Notes: generated by a model not told the origin, from the sequence alone. Positions 1 to 7,789 are shown, counted from the stretch's first letter. The stretch: 64,000 nt of DNA from Streptomyces sp. DvalAA-43 (GCF_900091725.1 NZ_FMBW01000091.1:1-64000); one strand, 5' to 3'. A program made the numbers and translations.

Positions 1-60
1 TGCATCGTCATTTCCGGGGCTGCCTTGTTGCACGCAGCATAGGCGCCTGATGGGGCGGAA

Positions 61-91
61 TCCGGTCGGGGCGACCGACGCCCCGACCGGA
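61..91. terminator. Strong hairpin, probable terminator
   Basis: A perfect 13-bp stem, TCCGGTCGGGGCG, pairs with its complement across the 5-nt loop ACCGA. An A/T-rich run AAATATTA follows. It lies about 100 bp downstream of the minus-strand flavin reductase and could end that transcript or one entering from the left. Many Streptomyces terminators are such hairpins with little or no U-tail. Confidence 0.6.
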
Positions 92-130
92 AATATTACT
101 AGCCAGTACACCCAGCCGCTCGCCCATGAG

Positions 131-140
131 CAAGCGCTTG
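131..140. promoter_or_regulatory. CAAGCGCTTG palindrome, LacI-type half-site pair
   Basis: This perfect 10-bp palindrome has the central CG expected of LacI/GalR-family operators. The same AAGCGCTT core recurs in the promoter of the cupin gene (34512-34525). No regulated gene is visible on this side of the window, so its role is open. Confidence 0.3.
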
Positions 141-189
141 GAACTGTGATATGCCCAACGTACTGCGCCCCCGTGCCACCCGGGAGGAA

Positions 190-696
190 TCAGTCCCGCA
201 GAGCGTTGAAACGACCCTGGTGATAGATGAGCGGGCGGCCGCCTCCGGCCGGATCGCCGACCACGGCCCGCGCGATCACGATCCGGTGGTCCCCCGCGGG
301 AACACGGGCGACCACGCGGCAGACCAGCCATGCCAGTACGCCGTCGAGCACCGGCACTCCTTCGGGCCCGCTGCGCCAGAAGGTGGACGGGCCGAACCGG
401 TCGGCTCCGCTGCGGGCGAAAGTGGCGGCCAGCTCCTGCTGGTGCTCGCCGAGTATGTGGACGCCGATGTGCTCGGCCTCGGCCATGACCGGCCAGCTGG
501 AGGAAGAGGTACCGACCCCGAAGGAGAGCAGCGGCGGCTCGGCGGCGACGGAGTTGAGGGAGGTGGCGGTGAAGCCGACCGGCCGGTCGCCGGCGGCGGT
601 GATCACGGCCACGCCGGCGGCGTGCTGCCGGAAGACGGAGCGGAGAAGTTCGGGGGAAGCCTGGCGCGGGGTACCGAGCTCGGGCGATGCCGTCAT
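190..696 (-). CDS. Flavin reductase-like domain protein
   Basis: A 168-aa protein with the flavin-reductase-like fold, of the kind that reduces FMN or FAD with NAD(P)H and hands it to a partner monooxygenase. The usual landmarks are present: FRQHAAGVAVITA near the N-terminus, GFTATSLNSVAAEPPLLSF in the flavin-binding region, and a late H-R-I-V segment before LIYHQGRF. The start at 696 (MTASPEL) was chosen because AAGGA sits 7 nt upstream; a longer reading to 747 would overlap the leader peptide at 740-820. The leader suggests a link to cysteine or sulfur supply, for instance as reductase for a sulfonate monooxygenase, but no such monooxygenase lies nearby. Family sure, substrate unknown. Confidence 0.88.
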   Translation of the reverse strand: MTASPELGTPRQASPELLRSVFRQHAAGVAVITAAGDRPVGFTATSLNSVAAEPPLLSFGVGTSSSSWPVMAEAEHIGVHILGEHQQELAATFARSGADRFGPSTFWRSGPEGVPVLDGVLAWLVCRVVARVPAGDHRIVIARAVVGDPAGGGRPLIYHQGRFNALRD

Positions 697-739
697 GGAG
701 ATGTCCTTCTGCGGAAGAGGCGTACGGGGACGTGGTTGC

Positions 740-820
740 TCAGACACCCGGACAGCGCGCGCTCGCGTTGCGGGCGAGATCCACGTGGACCCGGCCGTAG
801 AGAAGGAGTTCCGGCGGCAT
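740..820 (-). CDS. Leader peptide (VHVDLAR type, 26 aa)
   Basis: A 26-codon ORF (ATG at 820, TGA at 740-742) encoding a peptide with the core LYGRVHVDLARNASARC. This matches the short leader peptides I know from upstream of sulfur-assimilation and redox genes in Streptomyces, recognisable by R-x-H-x-D-L and a late Ser-Ala and Cys. One cysteine codon (TGT) sits four codons before the stop. The flavin reductase begins 43 nt downstream on the same strand. There is no Shine-Dalgarno sequence; a promoter-like TTGACT lies at a distance that would place the transcript start on the ATG. Such uORFs are thought to act by cysteine-dependent translation attenuation; that role is inferred here. Confidence 0.75.
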   Translation of the reverse strand: MPPELLLYGRVHVDLARNASARCPGV

Positions 821-826
821 AGCGTC

Positions 827-856
827 AGACTGACGATGCGTGGTGGGTGCAGTCAA
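827..856 (-). promoter_or_regulatory. Candidate promoter for leader peptide and flavin reductase
   Basis: On the minus strand, -35 TTGACT (851-856) is followed by an 18-nt spacer and CAGTCT (827-832), then 6 nt to the leader ATG. The -35 is good; the -10 lacks the usual TA. The geometry predicts a leaderless transcript. Confidence 0.45.
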
Positions 857-892
857 GAGGGTTCCGCGATGTGGGAGATGTGTCACGGTCCG

Positions 893-1219
893 TCACATCG
901 CTTGGCCCAGTGCGGCGACCACGTCCACGGTGCGTGGCTGTCCGGCGGCCCGGCGGACGATCCGGCCGGCGGCGTCGAGGACCAGTACGGTCGGCGTCCG
1001 GCTGATCCCCAGCTCCCGTACGAGAGCGAGATGCGCCTCGGCGTCGATCTCCACATGGGCCACGCCGTCCACCGCGCGCGCCACCTCGGCGAGCGTTCGG
1101 CGCGTCGCCCGGCAGGGCTGGCAGAACGCGCTGGAGAACTGTACGAGCGTTGCCCGCTCCCCCAGTTCCGCGCCGAGCCGGGTCGCGTCCAGCGACCCCT
1201 CCCGCGTCTCCCCGTCCAC
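893..1219 (-). CDS. Thioredoxin-family protein with CQPC active site
   Basis: A 108-aa thioredoxin-fold protein. The redox pair is F-C-Q-P-C (C33 and C36 from the chosen start) rather than the CGPC of housekeeping thioredoxins, and the cis-proline loop reads SRTPTVLVLD. It probably reduces disulfides in the cytoplasm; no signal peptide is seen. The GTG at 1219 is chosen because a perfect AGGAGG lies 6 nt upstream; an ATG at 1243 in the same frame has no ribosome site. It lies on the same strand as, and upstream of, the leader peptide and flavin reductase, which again suggests a thiol or sulfur context. Confidence 0.85.
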   Translation of the reverse strand: MDGETREGSLDATRLGAELGERATLVQFSSAFCQPCRATRRTLAEVARAVDGVAHVEIDAEAHLALVRELGISRTPTVLVLDAAGRIVRRAAGQPRTVDVVAALGQAM

Positions 1220-1437
1220 CCCAGGCCTCCTGTCAGAGCTCATCGCAAGAGGTCAGCACCGTCGGCCCGCGAGACATTCCCGGAGGTTCCACGTGACGAG
1301 AATCTCGCGCCCCGAGCCCTCGGAGACTGGCCACCGCGTCGCGCATGGGGCACGATCGGCGCAATGCCGCAAACCTACGGCTGCGTAACTTCCGCCGGGA
1401 GAACCCTCCCCAGGCACTGAAGAAGGGTCTTCCCCAG

Positions 1438-2160
1438 ATGGCAGAACTCGTCTATCGACCGGTCATCGGCGCCGCTCGTACGTTTTTCAAGGCGCTTGAC
1501 CTGAAGATCGACACCCAGGGTTCCGAGCACATCCCGAAGACCGGTGGCGCGGTACTGGTAAGCAACCACATCAGCTATCTGGACTTCATCTTCACCGGAC
1601 TCGCGGCCCTGCCGCAGAAGCGACTCGTCCGGTTCATGGCGAAGGAATCGGTCTTCCGGCACAAGGTCTCGGGACCGCTGATGCGCGGCATGAAGCACAT
1701 CCCCGTCGACCGCAAGCAGGGCGAGGACGCGTATGCGCACGCGCTCGCCTCGCTGCGCTCCGGCGAGATCGTCGGCGTGTTCCCCGAGGCCACCATCTCG
1801 GAGTCGTTCACGCTGAAGAGCTTCAAGTCGGGCGCCGCCCGGCTGGCCCAGGAGGCGGGCGTGCCGCTGATTCCGATGGCGCTGTGGGGGACGCAGCGGC
1901 TGTGGACGAAGGGCCGGCCGCGCAATTTCAAGCGCGACCACGTGCCGGTGACGATCCGGGTCGGCGAGCCGGTGGAGGCGCCCACCGACCAGTACGCGGG
2001 CGCGATCACCCGACGGCTGCGGGAGCGGGTCCAGGAGCTCCTGGAGGCGGCCCAGCGCGCCTATCCGGTGCGCCCGAAGGACGCGAGCGACACCTGGTGG
2101 GTGCCCGCCCATCTCGGCGGTACGGCCCCGACCCCCGCCGAGGTGCGGGAGAGGAGCTGA
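1438..2160 (+). CDS. 1-acylglycerol-3-phosphate acyltransferase-like (PlsC family)
   Basis: A 240-aa LPLAT-family acyltransferase. Motif I, N-H-I-S-Y-L-D (H44, D49), is the catalytic HX4D; the substrate-binding F-P-E-A (115-118) follows. The length is normal for PlsC. The expected reaction is transfer of an acyl group to lysophosphatidic acid or a related lysolipid at the membrane face. The ATG at 1438 is preceded by AGAAGGG, and homology begins right there (MAELVYRP). It stands alone on the plus strand between minus-strand neighbours. Exact acceptor unknown. Confidence 0.9.
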   Translation: MAELVYRPVIGAARTFFKALDLKIDTQGSEHIPKTGGAVLVSNHISYLDFIFTGLAALPQKRLVRFMAKESVFRHKVSGPLMRGMKHIPVDRKQGEDAYAHALASLRSGEIVGVFPEATISESFTLKSFKSGAARLAQEAGVPLIPMALWGTQRLWTKGRPRNFKRDHVPVTIRVGEPVEAPTDQYAGAITRRLRERVQELLEAAQRAYPVRPKDASDTWWVPAHLGGTAPTPAEVRERS

Positions 2161-2237
2161 CGCGGCCGGTCCGCGGCTGAAACGTCACTCCGGGGTGCGG
2201 ACGGTGGGTCCGTACCCCGGAATGCGGTCGCCGCGGC

Positions 2238-2837
2238 TCAGAGCGCCGTGGGGAGGGTGCGCCACAGCTGCGGGCGGTCCGCGGCGGACCGCAGGCCGTG
2301 CAGCACCGCCGGATGCGGAGCCGCGTAGAGGACCGGGTAGTCCACTTCCCCGAGTTCCGGGCGGACGGGCCAGGCCAGTCGCTCCTCGTCGAGCGAGAAC
2401 CGCGCGTCGACGCCCGGCTTGTTTCCGCGGGCGTCCAGGCGGTCCCAACGGTCACGGCCGGGCAGCCGCACCGCGATCAGCCCGTGCACGGGACCGGGAC
2501 CCCCGTCGTCGGCGGCGAGCGCCTGGTAGCAGAGGGCGGTCGGGATGCCCGCCGCGCGCAGCAGGGCGGCCAGGGCGTGGGACTTGGCATGACAGATGCC
2601 GGTGCGTGTCGCGAGGACGTCGGAGGCGCGCCAGGTGACCCGCATGTCACCGGAGTCGGCGGAGTGGGCCACGGTGTCGCGCACAAGGGTGTATGCGGCG
2701 GCCGCGTATGCATATGCGTCGATGGTGTCACCGCGAAGCTCGGTGACTGTCTCCCGCACCAGCGGATGCTCGTGGTCGATGGCCTCGTCGGCGGCGAGAT
2801 AGGCGGAAAGTTCGGGGACCTGCGGGATCAGCTCCAT
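2238..2837 (-). CDS. Transglutaminase-like domain protein
   Basis: A 199-aa protein of the transglutaminase/cysteine-protease-like superfamily. The core shows ATRTGICHAKSHALAALLRAAGIPT, with the catalytic-type Cys in G-I-C-H, then V-H-G-L-I-A-V and W-D-R-L-D-A-R, supplying the expected His and Asp. No signal peptide, so probably cytoplasmic. The ATG at 2837 is chosen because the promoter TTGACG-N18-TACGCT ends 8 nt before it, as in leaderless transcripts; no ribosome site is seen. It follows threonine aldolase on the same strand but has its own promoter covered by a long dyad, so it is likely separately regulated. Substrate unknown. Confidence 0.85.
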   Translation of the reverse strand: MELIPQVPELSAYLAADEAIDHEHPLVRETVTELRGDTIDAYAYAAAAYTLVRDTVAHSADSGDMRVTWRASDVLATRTGICHAKSHALAALLRAAGIPTALCYQALAADDGGPGPVHGLIAVRLPGRDRWDRLDARGNKPGVDARFSLDEERLAWPVRPELGEVDYPVLYAAPHPAVLHGLRSAADRPQLWRTLPTAL

Positions 2838-2845
2838 GGTCGCCG

Positions 2846-2875
2846 AGCGTAGATATGCGGTCGGCCGGACGTCAA
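2846..2875 (-). promoter_or_regulatory. Leaderless promoter of the transglutaminase-like gene
   Basis: The minus strand carries -35 TTGACG (2870-2875), an 18-nt spacer and -10 TACGCT (2846-2851), with 8 nt to the ATG at 2837. Both hexamers fit the main streptomycete sigma consensus. The predicted transcript starts at or next to the ATG. Confidence 0.65.
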
Positions 2876-2900
2876 TGACTTTCCGGTTGACCGCATATCT
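2851..2900. promoter_or_regulatory. Long inverted repeat over the promoter, probable operator
   Basis: AGATATGCGGTC (2851-2862) is repeated perfectly in inverted orientation at 2889-2900; one more pair outside and CCGGA/TCCGG inside (2865-2869 with 2882-2886) extend the symmetry. It is A/T-rich for this genome and brackets the -35 of the transglutaminase promoter, reaching its -10. A repressor site is the simplest reading; a terminator for the upstream threonine aldolase is the alternative. Confidence 0.55.
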
Positions 2901-2912
2901 ATTCACCTTTGG

Positions 2913-3992
2913 CTACCTCGCCATCTCTTCCTTCAGGGCGAGGAGGAACGCGTCGACGTCGTCCTCCGTCGTGTCGAAGGCGCACATCCAGCGCACATCG
3001 CCGGCCGCCTCGTCCCAGAAGTAGAAGCGGAAGCGCTTCTGCAGCCGTTCGCTCACCTCGCGGGGCAGCCGGGCGAAGACGGCGTTGGCCTGGACGGGGT
3101 GGAGGATCTCCACGCCGTCCACCGCGCGCACGCCCTCGGCGAGCCGCTGGGCCATCGCGTTGGCATGCCGGGCGTTGCGCAGCCAGAGGTCCCCGGCGAG
3201 CAGCGCCTCCAGCTGTACGGAGACGAAGCGCATCTTCGACGCGAGCTGCATCGACAGCTTGCGCAGGTGCTTCATGGCACGGACGGCGTCCGGGTTCAGG
3301 ACGACCACGGCCTCGCCGAAGATCGCCCCGTTCTTCGTACCGCCGAAGGACAGCACGTCGACGCCGACGGTGTTGGTGAACGTACGCATCGGTACGTCCA
3401 GCGAGGCCGCGGCGTTGGCTATCCGGGCCCCGTCCAGATGGACCTTCATGCCGAGTCCGTGGGCGTGGTCGCAGATGGCGCGGATCTCGCCGGGGGTGTA
3501 GACCGTACCCAGCTCGGTGTTCTGGGTGATCGAGACGACCTGCGGCATGGCACGGTGCTCGTCGTCCCAGCCGTACGCCTGCCGGTCGATGAGCTCGGGG
3601 GTGAGCTTGCCGTCCGGGGTGGGCACGGTGAGCAGTTTGAGGCCGCCCACCCGCTCCGGGGCGCCGCCCTCGTCCACATTGATGTGGGCCGACTCGGCAC
3701 AGATCACCGCACCCCAGCGGTCGGTCATCGCCTGGAGGGAGACGACGTTGGCGCCGGTTCCGTTGAACACCGGGAAGGCTTCGGCGGTGGGGCCGAAGTG
3801 ACTGTGCATCACGCACTGGAGATGCCCGGTGTACTCGTCCTCGCCGTAGGCGATCTGGTGACCGCCGTTGGCGAGGGCGAGGGCCGCGAGAATCTCCGGG
3901 TGCGTGCCCGCGTAGTTGTCGCTGGCGAAACCGCGGATCTGCGGGTCGTGGTGGCGCCGCGCGTCGGTCCTTACGGTTGTGGGGTCAGCCAC
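2913..3992 (-). CDS. Low-specificity threonine aldolase / beta-eliminating lyase family
   Basis: A 359-aa PLP-dependent fold-type I enzyme of the threonine aldolase family, which splits threonine or allo-threonine to glycine and acetaldehyde. The PLP lysine is K220 in S-F-G-G-T-K-N-G; H-L-D-G-A-R-I-A-N-A (185-194) holds the aspartate facing the cofactor nitrogen, and F-A-S-D-N-Y-A-G-T-H-P opens the family. Homology starts just after the GTG at 3992 (VADPTTVRTD), which has GGAAAG upstream and overlaps the SDR gene by 22 bp, so the two are probably translationally coupled. The order DUF6421-SDR-threonine aldolase-transglutaminase suggests a conserved unit, but no pathway is known to me. Confidence 0.88.
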   Translation of the reverse strand: MADPTTVRTDARRHHDPQIRGFASDNYAGTHPEILAALALANGGHQIAYGEDEYTGHLQCVMHSHFGPTAEAFPVFNGTGANVVSLQAMTDRWGAVICAESAHINVDEGGAPERVGGLKLLTVPTPDGKLTPELIDRQAYGWDDEHRAMPQVVSITQNTELGTVYTPGEIRAICDHAHGLGMKVHLDGARIANAAASLDVPMRTFTNTVGVDVLSFGGTKNGAIFGEAVVVLNPDAVRAMKHLRKLSMQLASKMRFVSVQLEALLAGDLWLRNARHANAMAQRLAEGVRAVDGVEILHPVQANAVFARLPREVSERLQKRFRFYFWDEAAGDVRWMCAFDTTEDDVDAFLLALKEEMAR

Positions 3993-4738
3993 AGGCGCTT
4001 TCCGTTCACTTCCGGGGCGGGCCGGTCCCAGACGCCGGCGATGGCATCGGCCAGCTCCTTGACGTCGGTGAAGCCCGCGAATTTCGCATTCGGGCGCTCG
4101 GCGCGCATCGCGTCGTGCACCAGTGCCTTGATGACCAGGATCGCAGCCGCGGTCCTCGGCCCCTCCTCGCCCCCCGCCTTGCGGAACGCGTCCGCGAGGG
4201 CGAGCGTCCAGGCCTCGGCCGCCGCCTTCGACGCGGCATAGGCCGCGTTTCCCGCGGTGGGCTTGCTCGCCCCGGCCGCGCTGATCAGCACATAGCGACC
4301 CCGGTCGCTGCGCTGCAGACCCTCCTGGAAGGCCAGCGAGGTGTGCTGGACCGTGCGGATCAGCAGCTTCTCCAGCAGATTCCAGTCGGCGAGGTCGGTC
4401 TCGGCGAAGCTCGGGCTGCCGCGCCAGCCACCGACGAGGTGGACCAGGCCGTCGATCCGGCCGAATTCCTTCTCGGTCCGGTCCGCCCATTCGCGGGCGG
4501 CGCCGAGGTCCAGCAGATCGACCGTGTCCCCGGTGACGGTGGCGCCGCCGTGGGCGTAGCGGGCGGCGTCGACCGCCTCGGCCAGGCGCGTGGCGTCCGC
4601 GTCGGAGGCGACGACGGTCGCACCGGCCTCGGCGAGCCTCATCAGCGCGGCTCGGCCGGCCGGGCCCGCGGCCCCGGCGACCGCGACCACGGCGCCTTCG
4701 AGAGCACCGCTCCCGTTGCCCCTGCCGTTTCCGTTCAT
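3971..4738 (-). CDS. SDR-family oxidoreductase
   Basis: A 255-aa short-chain dehydrogenase/reductase. The N-terminal nucleotide loop is AVAGAAGPAG, a G-rich variant of TGxxxGxG; the active site shows S-A-A-G-A-S and Y-A-A-S-K, so Ser, Tyr and Lys are all present. The start at 4738 has GAGGAGG 8 nt upstream. A GTG 30 nt earlier overlaps the DUF6421 stop as GTGA and could also serve. It sits between DUF6421 and threonine aldolase with overlap or minimal spacing, hence one operon. Substrate cannot be read from the sequence. Confidence 0.88.
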   Translation of the reverse strand: MNGNGRGNGSGALEGAVVAVAGAAGPAGRAALMRLAEAGATVVASDADATRLAEAVDAARYAHGGATVTGDTVDLLDLGAAREWADRTEKEFGRIDGLVHLVGGWRGSPSFAETDLADWNLLEKLLIRTVQHTSLAFQEGLQRSDRGRYVLISAAGASKPTAGNAAYAASKAAAEAWTLALADAFRKAGGEEGPRTAAAILVIKALVHDAMRAERPNAKFAGFTDVKELADAIAGVWDRPAPEVNGKRLWLTPQP

Positions 4739-4764
4739 GGCCACCGCCTCCTCAGACCCGGCGC

Positions 4765-6162
4765 TCACGCGGCTGCCCGCTCGGCATCCGCGGCGGTGAT
4801 CCCCTTGGTCGAGGCGATCACGTTCTTCAGCTTCTTGGACAGCGCCTCATAGAACATGCTCAGGGGAAACTCGTCCGGAAGCACGTCGTCGACGAGCTTG
4901 CGCGGCGGCTGCGACAGGTCCAGGGCGTCCGGGCCCTTGGCCCAGCGGGAGCCGGGGTGCGGGGCGAGGTAGGTCGAGACCAGGTCGTACGCGGCGAACC
5001 AGTGGACGAGCTTGGGGCGGTCGATGCCGTCGCGGTAGAGCTTCTCGATCTCGGCGCAGAGCTGGTTGGTGATCTGCGGGGCCCGGTCCCAGTCGATCTT
5101 CAGCGTGTTGTCGGTCCAGCGGATCACATCGTGCTTGTGGAGGTAGGCGAAGAGCAGCTGGCCGCCGAGGCCGTCGTAGTTGCGGACGCGCTCGCCGGTG
5201 ACGGGGAAGCGGAACATCCGGTCGAACAGCACGGCGTACTGCACGTCACGGCCCTGGCCGAAGCCGTCGGCCTCCAGCTTCACCGCCTCCTTGAAGGCGG
5301 TGAGGTCGCAGCGCAGCTCTTCGAGGCCGTACATCCAGAACGGCTGGCGCTGCTTGATCATGAAGGGGTCGAAGGGCAGGTCGCCGTGGCTGTGCGTCCG
5401 GTCGTGGACCATGTCCCAGAGCACGAAGGCCTGCTCGCAGCGCTGCTGGTCGGCGACCATCTCGCGGATGTCGTCGGGCAGCTCGACGCCGAGCAGCTCG
5501 ACCGAGGCCTCGGTGACCCGGCGGAAGCGGGCCGCCTCGCGGTCGCAGAAGATGCCGCCCCAGCTGAAGCGCTCGGGGGCCTCGCGCACGGCGATGGTCT
5601 CCGGGAAGAGTACGGCGGAGTTGGTGTCGTAACCCGAGGTGAAGTCCTCGAAGGTGATGCCGCAGAACAGCGGGTTGTCGTAGCGGGTCGCTTCGAGCTC
5701 GGCCAGCCACTCGGGCCAGACCATCCGCAGCACGACCGCTTCGAGATTGCGGTCCGGGTTGCCGTTCTGGGTGTACATCGCGAAGACGACCAGGTGCTGC
5801 AGCCCGTCGGCGCGGTCCTTGGCCGGCTGGAAGGCCAGCAGCGAGTCCAGGAAGTCCGGCACGCCGAAGCCGTCCGTGGCCCAGCGGTGCAGGTCCGCGG
5901 CGAGGGCGCGGTGGTACGCGGCGTCGTGCGGGAGAAGCGGGGCGAGCTCCTCCACCGCGGCGATCACACGGTCCAGCGTTGAGCGGGCGGCTTGCGGGGA
6001 CGGCGCACCCTCGGCCTCGAAGTCGATGGAACCATCCTTCGACTGCCAGGGGCGGATCTCCTCCACGGCATTCTTGAGCGCGGGCCAGGCGGGATGATCG
6101 ACCACCCGCTGGTCCGTGGTTATGCCGCCGTCGGCGGCGTCGTGCACAAGAATTTCCGTCAT
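4765..6162 (-). CDS. DUF6421 family protein
   Basis: A 465-aa soluble protein that I recognise as the DUF6421 family common in Streptomyces; I know no established function. It has many His, Asp and Trp residues, including W-D-M-V-H-D-R-T-H-S-H-G-D, a cluster that could bind metal (inference only). There is no signal peptide or membrane segment. The ATG at 6162 has GAAGGAAG 5 nt upstream. It is first gene of a minus-strand operon with SDR and threonine aldolase, and the stop overlaps a possible GTG of the SDR gene. Confidence 0.8.
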   Translation of the reverse strand: MTEILVHDAADGGITTDQRVVDHPAWPALKNAVEEIRPWQSKDGSIDFEAEGAPSPQAARSTLDRVIAAVEELAPLLPHDAAYHRALAADLHRWATDGFGVPDFLDSLLAFQPAKDRADGLQHLVVFAMYTQNGNPDRNLEAVVLRMVWPEWLAELEATRYDNPLFCGITFEDFTSGYDTNSAVLFPETIAVREAPERFSWGGIFCDREAARFRRVTEASVELLGVELPDDIREMVADQQRCEQAFVLWDMVHDRTHSHGDLPFDPFMIKQRQPFWMYGLEELRCDLTAFKEAVKLEADGFGQGRDVQYAVLFDRMFRFPVTGERVRNYDGLGGQLLFAYLHKHDVIRWTDNTLKIDWDRAPQITNQLCAEIEKLYRDGIDRPKLVHWFAAYDLVSTYLAPHPGSRWAKGPDALDLSQPPRKLVDDVLPDEFPLSMFYEALSKKLKNVIASTKGITAADAERAAA

Positions 6163-6448
6163 AACACTTCCTTCACGGGAGAACCTCGCGTTAAGCAACC
6201 GTATCCATGTGCGGTTCCTTGAGACAAGTGGGCCCCAGAAAATTATCCTGCCGACCCCCCATGGTCACCGTGATTCTTCCTGTGCAGCACCTCCTCGGCG
6301 ACCACTTCCGTCGGCGGGGCGCGTACCGCCGGTGTCCGCCCTTCACATCGGCCCGGAGGCCGTTAGGCTGCCGGACTGCCGTAATGCCGTAGCGCCTCGT
6401 GGGCAGGAGCCGCATGCGGGAAGACACCGACGACGGAAGCGGGTTGCC

Positions 6449-7132
6449 ATGTCTTTTCTCACCATCGGACATCGCGGAGTGATGGGCGTCGAGCCGGAGA
6501 ACACCCTGCGCTCGTTCGTCCACGCGGAACGGGCCGGAATGGACGCGATCGAGCTGGACCTTCATCTGAGCAAGGACGGCGCGCTGGCCGTCATGCACGA
6601 CGCCGATGTGGACCGTACGACGGACGGCAAGGGGCCGATCAACGAGAAGACCCTGTCCGAGCTGCGTGAACTGGACGCCGGGCGGGGCGAGCGGGTGCCG
6701 GTCTTCGAGGAGGTGCTCGACGCCGTGCGGTCCCCCGTGCAGGCCGAGATCAAGGACGCGGCGGCGGCCCGCGCGCTGGCCGAGGTGATGGTGCGGCGCG
6801 ATCTCGCCGACCGGGTCGAGGTGTCCTCGTTCCACGACGAGGCGGTGGCCGAGATCGCCCGGCTGGTGCCGGGAGTGCGGACCGTGCTCATCGCCAGCCG
6901 CTGGAAGGGCGATGTGGTGGACCGGGCGAAGGCGGTGGGGGCGGCGACGCTGGCCCTGAACATCCGCCGCCTCACCCTGGAGGTGACCGAGCAGGCGCAT
7001 GCCGAGGGGCTGAAGGTCATCGGCTGGGTGGTGAACACCCAGGACCATCTGCGGCTGGCGCGCGCCCTGCGGCTGGACGGCGCGACCACCGACTACCCGG
7101 AGATCCGCCGCGCCGGCCGCTTCACGGCCTGA
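6449..7132 (+). CDS. Glycerophosphodiester phosphodiesterase family protein
   Basis: A 227-aa GDPD-family protein, expected to hydrolyse glycerophosphodiesters to glycerol-3-phosphate and an alcohol. The family signature is complete: G-H-R-G with P-E-N-T (catalytic His), I-E-L-D-L-H-L-S-K-D-G for metal binding, M-H-D for the second His, and a late A-E-I-K-D. No signal peptide, so it acts in the cytoplasm. The ATG at 6449 is where homology starts, with GGAAGCGGG upstream. The 286-bp gap before it contains no other convincing gene. Confidence 0.88.
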   Translation: MSFLTIGHRGVMGVEPENTLRSFVHAERAGMDAIELDLHLSKDGALAVMHDADVDRTTDGKGPINEKTLSELRELDAGRGERVPVFEEVLDAVRSPVQAEIKDAAAARALAEVMVRRDLADRVEVSSFHDEAVAEIARLVPGVRTVLIASRWKGDVVDRAKAVGAATLALNIRRLTLEVTEQAHAEGLKVIGWVVNTQDHLRLARALRLDGATTDYPEIRRAGRFTA

Positions 7133-7159
7133 TCAGGGGCCCCGGAACCGCCGGGCGGG

Positions 7160-7711
7160 TCAGACCAGGTCCTTGACCAGCAGTTCGAAGGCGAGATCGT
7201 CCCGCTGCGGAACACCGAAGCGCTCGTCGCCGTACGGGAACGGGCTGAGCTTTCCCGTACGGCGGTAGCCGCGCCGCTCGTACCAGGCGATCAGCTCCGC
7301 GCGTACCGAGATCACGGTCATGTGCATCTCGCTCACCGCCCAGCTCTCCCGGACGGTGCGCTCGGCCTCGGCGATGATCACCTTGCCGAGCCCGGCCCCC
7401 TGGAGTTCGGGACGGACCGCGAACATCCCGAAGTAGGCGGCGTCGCCGCGGTGTTCGAGCTGGCAGCAGGCGACGAGCGCACCGTCGCGCTCCACCACGA
7501 GCAGTCGGCTGCCGGGCGCTTCGAGGACCCGTCGCACACCGTCCGGGTCGGTCCGCTGCCCCTGGAGGATGTCCGCCTCGGTGGTCCATCCGGCCCGGCT
7601 GGAGTCCCCGCGGTACGCCGATTCGATCAGATTCACCAGCGCGGGGACATCGGCGTCGACCCCGTCGCGGAAGGTCAGCTGTCCCGGGTCCTGGGCGGGG
7701 GCTATGTCCAT
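7160..7711 (-). CDS. GNAT-family N-acetyltransferase
   Basis: A 183-aa protein with the GNAT fold. The acetyl-CoA loop reads VRPELQGAGLGKVIIAEAE (Q-x-x-G-x-G), and the C-terminal motif is WYERRGYRRTGKL. The ATG at 7711 has GGAGAG 8 nt upstream. It is convergent with the GDPD gene and divergent from the VOC protein. The acceptor molecule is unknown. Confidence 0.85.
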   Translation of the reverse strand: MDIAPAQDPGQLTFRDGVDADVPALVNLIESAYRGDSSRAGWTTEADILQGQRTDPDGVRRVLEAPGSRLLVVERDGALVACCQLEHRGDAAYFGMFAVRPELQGAGLGKVIIAEAERTVRESWAVSEMHMTVISVRAELIAWYERRGYRRTGKLSPFPYGDERFGVPQRDDLAFELLVKDLV

Positions 7712-7789
7712 GGCGATGGCTCTCCGTTTCTGCGCTGTGGCCGTGCCGGAGCAGCGTAACCCGGGTGTCCCGGAACTAGAGTCGGGCGC

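Larger units (their letters stand above)
1..189. other. Gene-free left edge
   Basis: I see no convincing gene here. The stretch holds one strong hairpin (61-91), an A/T-rich patch just after it (91-100), and a CAAGCGCTTG palindrome at 131-140. A minus-strand gene could begin at the very edge, since ATG codons lie on that strand at 3-5 and 9-11, but too little sequence is visible to judge. Confidence 0.5.

Noticed and set aside
871..899. GATGTG/CACATC hairpin at the thioredoxin stop
   Set aside because: The stem is short and off-centre relative to its inner pairing, and it overlaps the coding end, so I do not call it a terminator.
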